DNA of 6,333 bases, from NCBI GenBank assembly GCA_949747725.1, contig CATKFJ010000085.1:1-6333 (forward strand), given 5' to 3'. This DNA comes from an uncultured bacterium (GTDB lineage Bacteria; Bacillota; Clostridia; Christensenellales; Pumilibacteraceae). Numbering within the stretch: the stretch's first letter is position 1; the number at the start of each line of letters is the position of its first letter. Under the pieces are notes generated by a model, which saw only the letters and a list, made by a program, of their open reading frames with translations, was not told where the DNA came from and made no database searches. Shown piece after piece: positions 1 through 5,301 of this stretch. The translations under genes were made by a program, and so were the position numbers.

Positions 1-734
1 AACAGCTTTTCGGGCAAGCGCCAACTTATTTCGTCGTGGACGGCGGTATTTTTCATTAAAAGTTCCAAATCGGTAACGCCGCTTTTTCTAAGCCCGTTGA
101 CTGTCTTGAACGCATCGTCCACAAAGAGTTGCGGCGTCATTTCCGTAATATCGGGATCGGGGATCTCGTCGATCCGTTCGTTACCGCCGGTGTAAACTAA
201 ATAATATGCGTTTTTATCGAACGGGGCGCTCTCGAACAATTTTTCAAACGCTTCGGGGCTTACGTATAGCGGCGTGGAAAACATGCCGTACGCCCTGATC
301 CTCGGATTTTTGCGCGCTGCGATATCTATCGTGGCGAGCGCGCCTGCGGACGAACCCAAAACGCCGTAGAACGAAAAGCCGAAACGTTTGTCGAGATAGG
401 GGATCACTATTTGCTCGATGTAGTCCGAATATATGCTTGCGCCGCCGCCGCGCGTAGGGTAGCCGTATTTATCGAGTTCGGTAGGAAATGGCAAATAGTC
501 GTACTCTCTCATGGCGGTGCAGTCTATCCCGACTATAGCCGTGTTTTTTATATCGGACGATCGGAGTATTTCGGCGGCGCGCCAGCTTTTATTAAAAGCG
601 GCGTCCTTATCGTCGAACACATTTTGACCGTCGTGCATTATTATGGCGCGATCGGCTTTTTTAGGTGCGTAAATGCGCACCGTGCGTGCGAATGAACCTT
701 TGGATAGCACTGCGATTTCGTATACGCGTTTCAT
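1..734 (-). CDS. Putative esterase, alpha/beta-hydrolase fold (C-terminus cut by window edge)
   Basis: Reading the minus strand from the ATG at 734-732 gives 244 uninterrupted codons that run off the window's left edge. The protein starts MKRVYEIAVLSKG and fits the putative esterase / enterochelin-esterase-like family. A strand-loop motif MHDGQNVFD lies at residues 33-41. The nucleophile elbow is G-S-S-A-G at 127-131, with Ser129 as likely nucleophile, and an HDEISWR motif at 233-239 supplies the likely catalytic His233. The family usually has GSSMGG or similar at the elbow; here the small residues Ala130 and Ala132 replace the usual ones. There is no signal peptide, so it is probably cytosolic. 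The substrate cannot be told from sequence; related enzymes cleave acyl or siderophore esters. The start is supported by an AGGCGG ribosome site 7 bases upstream and a consensus promoter about 40 bases upstream. It is divergent from cca and not obviously related in function. Confidence 0.85.
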   Translation of the reverse strand, partial: MKRVYEIAVLSKGSFARTVRIYAPKKADRAIIMHDGQNVFDDKDAAFNKSWRAAEILRSSDIKNTAIVGIDCTAMREYDYLPFPTELDKYGYPTRGGGASIYSDYIEQIVIPYLDKRFGFSFYGVLGSSAGALATIDIAARKNPRIRAYGMFSTPLYVSPEAFEKLFESAPFDKNAYYLVYTGGNERIDEIPDPDITEMTPQLFVDDAFKTVNGLRKSGVTDLELLMKNTAVHDEISWRLPEKL

Positions 735-741
735 GATTATA

Positions 742-747
742 CCGCCT
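742..747 (-). promoter_or_regulatory. Ribosome binding site of the esterase gene
   Basis: On the minus strand the sequence is AGGCGG, one mismatch from AGGAGG, with 7 bases between it and the ATG at 734. It supports this start. The esterase is the only gene in the window at the head of a transcription unit that has a Shine-Dalgarno-like site. Confidence 0.6.
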
Positions 748-750
748 GTG

Positions 751-764
751 TTACAGTATTGTAA
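751..764. repeat. Inverted repeat in the esterase 5' leader, possible operator
   Basis: TTACA-GTAT-TGTAA is a perfect 5-bp inverted repeat with a 4-base spacer. It lies roughly at +4 to +18 of the transcript predicted from the minus-strand promoter, a common place for a repressor site. It could also form a very small RNA hairpin or be chance in AT-rich DNA. No regulator gene is present in the window to pair with it. Confidence 0.4.
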
Positions 765-774
765 ATTTGTTTGT

Positions 775-803
775 ATTATAAATTATAGTAAGACGTTTGT
801 CAA
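775..803 (-). promoter_or_regulatory. Consensus sigma-A promoter for the esterase gene
   Basis: On the minus strand, TTGACA (plus-strand 798-803) is followed by exactly 17 bases and then TATAAT (plus-strand 775-780). Both hexamers are perfect consensus matches. Transcription should start near 768, giving a 5' untranslated region of about 34 bases before the ATG at 734. The perfect match suggests strong basal activity unless repressed. Confidence 0.85.
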
Positions 804-826
804 TACGGAATTTGAGATATTCCGTA
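804..826. repeat. 8-bp perfect inverted repeat between divergent promoters, candidate shared operator
   Basis: TACGGAAT at 804-811 and ATTCCGTA at 819-826 are exact reverse complements around a 7-base spacer. The repeat abuts the -35 box of the esterase promoter (798-803) and lies 8 bases before the -35 box of the cca promoter (835-840). That suits a dimeric DNA-binding protein acting on both promoters. It is unlikely to be a terminator, because neither strand has a U-tract after the stem. The binding protein is unknown. Confidence 0.5.
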
Positions 827-834
827 AAAAAGCC

Positions 835-863
835 TTGCATTCGCTAAATCAGTGTGGTATAAT
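835..863 (+). promoter_or_regulatory. Promoter of cca with extended -10, predicted to give a leaderless mRNA
   Basis: TTGCAT (835-840), a 17-base spacer and TATAAT (858-863) form a near-consensus sigma-A promoter. TG at 855-856 makes an extended -10 (TGGTATAAT). Counting 7 bases from the end of the -10 puts the transcription start at 870, the A of the cca start codon. The mRNA would then have no 5' leader. Confidence 0.8.
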
Positions 864-869
864 CGTCGT

Positions 870-2222
870 ATGAAAATACAAATCGACGAAAAGTCCGCCA
901 AGTTTATTTCGAGTCTTGGCGAGAATGTGTATGTAGTCGGCGGCTACGTACGCAACAGTTTGTGCGGCTATAAATGCACGGATATTGACCTTGCGGGGCC
1001 TATGCCGGCGCTTGCGCTCAATCTTCCGCCGCACGCGTCCATGAACATGGTCAACCACCGCATGGGCACTGCTCAGATAATTTACGACGGAGTGAAATAC
1101 GAATATACGCCCTTCCGCGTGGAAGTTTATAATCAGGGCGGAGAACATACGCCGGCGCGAGTAAGCTTTACCACAGACCTTAATGCCGACGCGATGCGCC
1201 GCGATTTTTGTTGTAACGCCGTATACTACGACGTAAAGCGCGACGAGATAATAGATCCGCTAAACGGCGTCAGAGATATAGAACAAAAGATATTGCGCGG
1301 CTGTAACAAGCACGTTTTCGAATCGGACGGACTTCGGCTTTTGCGGCTTGTGCGCCTTGCAAGCGAGCTTAATTTTAAAATAGAAGGCGAAACGGCGCGC
1401 GCGGCAAAAACCAATTGCGCACTTCTTGCCGACATAACGAGCGAACGCAAGCGCATGGAACTCGATAAGATACTTTATGCCGATACTGTAAACGACGTTG
1501 CCAATGCGCAGTACAGAGGATTGAGATTGCTTAAGCAACTCGATCTTTGGAAAAATCTGATACCGGAAATTGCGGCCTGCGACGGAGTGGCTCAGCCCGA
1601 ACAATATCATAAATACGACGTAATGGAGCATTCTTTCAGGTGCGTGCAATGCGTGCCGCCCGTACACAATCTTCGGCTTGCCGCGCTGTTGCATGACGTA
1701 GGCAAACCGTACTGTTTCGAAAAGTTCGGGAATTTTCACGGTCACGAAAAAAGTTGGGGGATCTCCGCGCGCATTATACTCAACCGCTTGCGCTATCCGA
1801 ACGACGTGATCGAACAGGTGGTAAGGCTGTGTTCGTTGCACATGTACGACATGCGCGGCGACGCGCGCGACGCCAAAGTGAGAGTTTTCGTAGCCAAGAA
1901 TTTCGATATTATAGATAAGCTTGCGGCGCTCATTCGTGCCGACAAGATAGCCACCGGATATGTTTCTCGGGAAGAGGCGGAAAAACCGCACCGGTTCGAA
2001 ATAGTGCGCGATCAAATGATAGCGGATGGCGCGCCTATACTCAAAAAGACGTTGCGCATAAGCGGTAAGGACCTGGCGGATATGGGGTTTGAGAGCGAGG
2101 CGATCTCGGCGGCGCTCGAAAGCTTGTGGCACGATTGCATAGTCAATCCGAAAAACAATAATCCGGAATGGCTTGCTAAAAATGCGCGGCGGTTGCCCAA
2201 AAAGCCGAGCGAACTGAAATGA
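870..2222 (+). CDS. cca: CCA-adding enzyme / tRNA nucleotidyltransferase with HD domain
   Basis: This 450-residue protein is a class II (bacterial type) tRNA nucleotidyltransferase, which builds or repairs the 3' CCA end of tRNAs. The N-terminal polymerase domain has VVGGYVRN at 22-29 with catalytic DID at 38-40, RRDFCCNA at 110-117, and the base-selecting motif ESDGLRLLR at 151-159. A C-terminal HD phosphohydrolase domain contains HDVGK at 275-279. Three positions differ from the usual motifs: VRN for VRD, CC after RRDF, and ESD for EED; the residues thought to read the incoming base (Asp153, Arg156) are kept. Sequence alone cannot rule out a poly(A) polymerase or a CC- or A-only adding enzyme. 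An in-frame GTG at 852 lies inside the promoter spacer, so the ATG at 870 is the start. There is no Shine-Dalgarno site. The gene is monocistronic, closed by a terminator about 50 bases downstream. Confidence 0.95.
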   Translation: MKIQIDEKSAKFISSLGENVYVVGGYVRNSLCGYKCTDIDLAGPMPALALNLPPHASMNMVNHRMGTAQIIYDGVKYEYTPFRVEVYNQGGEHTPARVSFTTDLNADAMRRDFCCNAVYYDVKRDEIIDPLNGVRDIEQKILRGCNKHVFESDGLRLLRLVRLASELNFKIEGETARAAKTNCALLADITSERKRMELDKILYADTVNDVANAQYRGLRLLKQLDLWKNLIPEIAACDGVAQPEQYHKYDVMEHSFRCVQCVPPVHNLRLAALLHDVGKPYCFEKFGNFHGHEKSWGISARIILNRLRYPNDVIEQVVRLCSLHMYDMRGDARDAKVRVFVAKNFDIIDKLAALIRADKIATGYVSREEAEKPHRFEIVRDQMIADGAPILKKTLRISGKDLADMGFESEAISAALESLWHDCIVNPKNNNPEWLAKNARRLPKKPSELK

Positions 2223-2272
2223 AGTTTATATCGCGATTTCTTTTATCCGACAGATTTAAATAAACAGACGAT

Positions 2273-2302
2273 ACGGCGTACGAACTTTGTACGTCGTTTT
2301 TT
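2273..2302 (+). terminator. Rho-independent terminator after cca
   Basis: The 9-base arms ACGGCGTAC (2273-2281) and GTACGTCGT (2289-2297) pair fully, with one G-U wobble, around a 7-base loop. The run of T at 2297-2302 follows directly. It ends the cca transcript and separates it from the vanW-like gene. It also overlaps the region where a longer reading frame for the downstream gene would begin, which argues against that upstream start. Confidence 0.85.
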
Positions 2303-2329
2303 ATCGCGTGCGTATACTTTCGATATTAT
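2301..2329 (+). promoter_or_regulatory. Weak candidate promoter for the vanW-like gene
   Basis: A promoter is expected between the terminator and the ATG at 2347. The best-spaced candidate is TTATCG (2301-2306), 17 bases, TATTAT (2324-2329), which has a poor -35. Two other -10-like hexamers, TATACT (2313-2318) and CATACT (2334-2339), lack a good -35 at proper spacing. If CATACT is used, the transcript would start at or next to the ATG. The choice cannot be settled by eye. Confidence 0.3.
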
Positions 2330-2346
2330 TCGACATACTAAACGCA

Positions 2347-3609
2347 ATGAATGTCGCTGTAAAAAAGTACATATTATTGTTTTTTGCCGTTGCGATCTGT
2401 ATTATATTGCCGTTATGCGGATTTTCGGCGTATGCGGACGAGGCGGAAAGGAATATCGAAAAGAATACGGCGCCCGTAACCGTTACCGTTGTCGCCGACG
2501 GTAAGGAGTTTGTTTATTCGGACGAGAAGATCATCGCGTCCGATTTTTCGGTCGAAGAAGAAATGGAGCGCCGCCGAATAAACGCGCCGCTCGGCAAAAA
2601 GATCGAGCTTGTGGATATGCTTTTGTCAAAGGGCGCCGATTACGAATGCGCGCTTAACGTGTGTTTTCCGCGCCTTGCTTCGACTGTAGACGCAGTGGAA
2701 AAATATTTGTTCGTACCGTCCGTAAATTCGGAGGTCAAGTACAGCGGCGGTAAATTCCGTTCCACACGTGAAAGCTCGGGAAGAGCGCTCGATAAGCGCA
2801 GGCTGTACGCCGGAATATATTGTTGCCTAAAGTTTTCGGGCGGAGGACGCGTGGACGCTTCTACTGTAACGCTTTTGCCCGATGTTACAAAAAGCGAGAA
2901 CGACGCCAATCTTATATTGAAATCGTCTTACACGACCGATTTTTCCGCAAGCACGAGTTCTCGCGCGCATAATATAACGCTTGCTTTGAAAAAGATGGAC
3001 GGCGTTTGCATTGCCGCCGGACAAACTCTGTCTTTTAACGCGGCTGTCGGTGCGCGCACGGAAAGCAACGGATTCGAAAGCGCTAAAATAATAGTGGACG
3101 GGCAGTATACAGACGGCGTGGGCGGCGGAGTTTGTCAAGCGTCCACAGCCGTATACAATGCCGCTCTGTTGGCAGGACTGCATTGCGGCGCAAACGCGCA
3201 CTCCATTTGTCCGTCGTACTGTCCGCCCGGGCTTGACGCCATGATAAGCTCTATGAGCGATCTGACTGTAACCAACACTACGGGGCATGCGGTTTATATA
3301 TCGGTTTCGGCGTATCAAGGCAAAGCTACGGTCAAGATATACGGAGAACCCAATGTTTACGACATAGTACCCGAAAGCGTCGTCGTTAAAACTATAGAGC
3401 ACGAATGTAAAGAAATAACAGACGTCGAGCGCAAGTATTTCGATGCGACCGCTCAATCGGGCGATCGGTTGCTTGTATCGCCGGGCAAAGACGGCGTGAT
3501 AAGCGAAACGTACTTGAAATATTATAAATCGGGCGCGCTCGTTAAGCGAGTGAAGATACGTACTAACGAATATAAAACGGCGCCGCAGATAATAGCCGTT
3601 GCGCCGTAA
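2347..3609 (+). CDS. Exported VanW-family protein (YoaR-like: PG_binding_4, VanW, G5-like domains)
   Basis: This 420-residue protein begins with Lys6-Lys7, a hydrophobic stretch at about 8-28 and a plausible signal peptidase site after Ala30 (AYA-D). Residues about 65-190 resemble the PG_binding_4 domain. Residues about 194-336 are a VanW domain, seen in FSASTSSRAHNI, GQTLSFN, GARTESNGFESAKII, GGGVCQASTAVYNA (259 onward) and LDAMISSMSDL. The last 75 residues resemble a G5 domain, which in other proteins binds cell-wall glycans. The order matches YoaR-type envelope proteins of Bacillota. Their biochemical role is unsettled, and the VanW name does not itself imply vancomycin resistance. About ten cysteines lie in the exported part, which is unusual. 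The TTG at 2287 lies in the cca terminator, so the ATG at 2347 fits both the signal peptide and the transcript. No Shine-Dalgarno site precedes it. Confidence 0.9.
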   Translation: MNVAVKKYILLFFAVAICIILPLCGFSAYADEAERNIEKNTAPVTVTVVADGKEFVYSDEKIIASDFSVEEEMERRRINAPLGKKIELVDMLLSKGADYECALNVCFPRLASTVDAVEKYLFVPSVNSEVKYSGGKFRSTRESSGRALDKRRLYAGIYCCLKFSGGGRVDASTVTLLPDVTKSENDANLILKSSYTTDFSASTSSRAHNITLALKKMDGVCIAAGQTLSFNAAVGARTESNGFESAKIIVDGQYTDGVGGGVCQASTAVYNAALLAGLHCGANAHSICPSYCPPGLDAMISSMSDLTVTNTTGHAVYISVSAYQGKATVKIYGEPNVYDIVPESVVVKTIEHECKEITDVERKYFDATAQSGDRLLVSPGKDGVISETYLKYYKSGALVKRVKIRTNEYKTAPQIIAVAP

Positions 3610-3632
3610 CGTGCGCGGTAATTAAAATATGC

Positions 3633-3661
3633 TTGACAAAAGGCGATAATAGGACTATAAT
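3633..3661 (+). promoter_or_regulatory. Consensus sigma-A promoter of the lgt operon, almost leaderless
   Basis: TTGACA (3633-3638), exactly 17 bases, then TATAAT (3656-3661): both hexamers are perfect. The predicted start is 3668-3669, only 3-4 bases before the lgt ATG at 3672, so there is no room for a Shine-Dalgarno site in the mRNA. It begins 24 bases after the vanW-like stop codon; no convincing terminator lies between, so some readthrough into lgt is possible. Confidence 0.85.
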
Positions 3662-3671
3662 TTCAAGTATC

Positions 3672-4769
3672 ATGAGTAACGCATTTTTAAGCGCCTTTAA
3701 TTGGTACGGGTTTTTGATCGCCATGGGCATAGTCCTCGGAGTAGTGGGGTGCTATTTCGCCGCGAAACACAGAGGTTTGGAAGGCGACGTTGTTATCGAT
3801 ATGATCATAATATGTCTTCCGCTTGCGATAATAGGCGCAAGATGTTATCATGTTTTCTTCGACGTGCTTGCCGGCAACAGTTGGACTTTTAAAAAGTTTA
3901 TAGGCTTGGAAGACGGAGGGCTTGCCGGACTTGCCATATACGGCGGATTATTCGGATCTATAGCGGGCGCCGGACTGTTCCGCCTGTGGAAGAACCGCAA
4001 AAGTTTGCCCGAGAATAAGCGAGTATCGTTTTGGCAGATCATGGATCTCGGTTTCACGTTCATGATCCTCGGTCAGGCGATAGGGAGATGGGGCAACTAT
4101 GCCAACGGAGAAGACTACGGTGCGATAATAAACAATCCGGCATGGCAATGGTTCCCGTTCGGCTTGTTTATAGAAAAAGACCAAAGCTGGCATTACGCGC
4201 TGTTCTTTTATGAATCGTTGTGGAATGCAATAGGTTTCGGAATACTTCTTTATATCTATCTCGGCAGATTTAAGAGCTTCGACGGTTTCAACTTCGCCTG
4301 TTACGGCATATATTACGGCGTGGGCAGAAGCTTTTTGGAGGCTATACGCGACGACGGCGACGTTCTGATGTTGGGCAGCGCGCGAGTCAGTCTGCTTGTA
4401 AGTATAATGTTTATTTTGGCAGGCGTCGCTATAATAGTGACTCATATAGTGCGAGCTAAAAAAGCAGGCAAAAAGATATTTATATTTGTCGAGCGCAGTA
4501 AACTCTGCAACGATTATTTCGGCTATGACAAGACTAAGCTTGCTCATCCGATGCCCGATATAGTGTTCTTTAAAGACAGAAAAAATCCGCCGAAAAACAA
4601 GGAAGAAATAGTTATCGACGAAAGCGGTGTTGCGATCAAAGTAGGCGTTGCGCAAAACGATACCGACGTTAAGCCTTCCGAAAGACAAAAGCCGAATACA
4701 AAGGCAAAACAGGAGAAGAGCGCAGTTCAAACGTCGGAGGGTGAATATGAAGACAAGTGGGACGACTGA
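3672..4769 (+). CDS. lgt: Prolipoprotein diacylglyceryl transferase with long C-terminal tail
   Basis: Lgt moves a diacylglyceryl group from phosphatidylglycerol to the lipobox cysteine of prolipoproteins, the first step of lipoprotein maturation in the cytoplasmic membrane. This 365-residue protein carries the family signature at 138-149 (GRWGNYANGEDY; Arg139 matches the essential Arg143 of E. coli). It also has YGVGRSFLEAIR at 215-226, the region of E. coli Arg239, and several hydrophobic segments consistent with the usual seven. At the E. coli His103 site the sequence is Y90-G-G rather than H-G-G, which I take as a lineage variant. Lgt is usually about 260-290 residues; here a charged tail of about 105 residues follows the last membrane segment from Arg261. 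The TTG at 3633 is the first base of the -35 box, so the ATG at 3672 is the start. The end overlaps the next gene by 23 bases. Confidence 0.95.
   Translation: MSNAFLSAFNWYGFLIAMGIVLGVVGCYFAAKHRGLEGDVVIDMIIICLPLAIIGARCYHVFFDVLAGNSWTFKKFIGLEDGGLAGLAIYGGLFGSIAGAGLFRLWKNRKSLPENKRVSFWQIMDLGFTFMILGQAIGRWGNYANGEDYGAIINNPAWQWFPFGLFIEKDQSWHYALFFYESLWNAIGFGILLYIYLGRFKSFDGFNFACYGIYYGVGRSFLEAIRDDGDVLMLGSARVSLLVSIMFILAGVAIIVTHIVRAKKAGKKIFIFVERSKLCNDYFGYDKTKLAHPMPDIVFFKDRKNPPKNKEEIVIDESGVAIKVGVAQNDTDVKPSERQKPNTKAKQEKSAVQTSEGEYEDKWDD
4736..4740 (+). promoter_or_regulatory. Shine-Dalgarno site of the operon membrane protein
   Basis: GGAGG, 6 bases before the ATG at 4747, lies inside the last codons of lgt. 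It fixes the start of the downstream gene against an upstream in-frame ATG at 4648 that would give a basic 33-residue extension. Confidence 0.85.
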
Positions 4770-5301
4770 CGCGGTTCTTCCGCTTACAAAAAGGCAAAAA
4801 TATGCCTGTAATATAGTTATGGGCGTGTTGCTCATAACGGCTGGCGTCATTCTCGCGCTTGCCGGTGCGGACGTAATAAAAGCTTCGGTGGGGCTGATCG
4901 CCGCACCCACTATACTGTTCGCGTTCGGCGTCGCTATCATGATAAGCGCGATGATAGCAAAAAACGCGCTGTCTATGTGGTTCGCCGGCGTGATAGTTAC
5001 ATTGGGGTTGCCGTCGCTTATTGTTGCGGTAACGTCGCTCGGATACGGAATCGTATATCCGTTTTATATAGCCGCGCCGGCGATCGGATGCGTCTTTTCC
5101 GTATGGTTTGCCGAAGCGAAGTTTCCGCAGTTGAAATGCACAGTGTTTTTCGGCGTTATTGCCGCATTATTTGCGCTCGCGTCGAGCGGCGTTTGTTCTT
5201 ACGGGCTTGTTTGCGGACTCGTGGCGGCATTTTGCGGCTTGTGTGTGATAGCTGTAGCCGTCGAGATGTATTTAACTAAGGAGAAGGACGGCAATGCGTA
5301 A
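4747..5301 (+). CDS. Membrane protein of unknown function, six predicted segments
   Basis: I do not recognise this 184-residue protein. After a short polar N-terminus ending in TKRQK (14-18) it has six hydrophobic stretches at about 20-41, 47-70, 75-97, 101-121, 130-147 and 150-173, then a short charged tail (TKEKDGNA). It contains few charged residues within the membrane and seven cysteines, four of them close together in the last segment pair (150, 156, 163, 166). No catalytic or transport signature is visible. By the positive-inside rule both ends are probably cytoplasmic. It sits between lgt and pncB, overlapping both (23 and 8 bases), so the three are very likely co-transcribed and translationally coupled. 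A role in lipoprotein processing or in vitamin uptake is conceivable from position only; nothing in the sequence favours either. Confidence 0.8.
   Translation: MKTSGTTDAVLPLTKRQKYACNIVMGVLLITAGVILALAGADVIKASVGLIAAPTILFAFGVAIMISAMIAKNALSMWFAGVIVTLGLPSLIVAVTSLGYGIVYPFYIAAPAIGCVFSVWFAEAKFPQLKCTVFFGVIAALFALASSGVCSYGLVCGLVAAFCGLCVIAVAVEMYLTKEKDGNA
5278..5288 (+). promoter_or_regulatory. Shine-Dalgarno region of pncB
   Basis: AAGGAG (5278-5283) followed at once by AAGGA (5284-5288) gives two purine-rich ribosome-binding options, 10 and 5 bases before the ATG at 5294. Both lie inside the end of the preceding gene. Confidence 0.8.

Noticed and set aside
736..741. A second minus-strand TATAAT directly before the esterase ATG
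   Set aside because: Its predicted transcription start falls inside the first codons, its upstream partner hexamer is poor (TTTACA at 18 bases), and a perfect promoter plus ribosome site already explain this gene.
411..873. Two plus-strand open frames (94 and 66 codons) across the esterase and its promoter region
   Set aside because: The first is antisense to the esterase, and the second runs through both promoters and the inverted repeat. Neither resembles a protein family.
1260..2132. A 290-codon open frame antisense to cca
   Set aside because: It lies fully opposite a well-supported gene, shows no recognisable motif, ribosome site or promoter, and is the expected shadow of GC-rich codons on the other strand.
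2287..2346. Upstream TTG start for the vanW-like protein
   Set aside because: It would lie in the loop of the cca terminator and would put 20 extra residues before a normal signal peptide.
3601..3632. Possible terminator after the vanW-like gene
   Set aside because: Only a 4-bp GCGC/GCGC pairing can be drawn and no T-run follows, so there is no support for an intrinsic terminator.
4648..4746. Upstream ATG extending the membrane protein by 33 residues
   Set aside because: The extension is a basic out-of-frame reading of the lgt tail, while a GGAGG site sits properly before the ATG at 4747.
3948..4940. A 330-codon open frame antisense to lgt and the next gene
   Set aside because: It spans the antisense of two overlapping real genes, has no family motif and no initiation signal.
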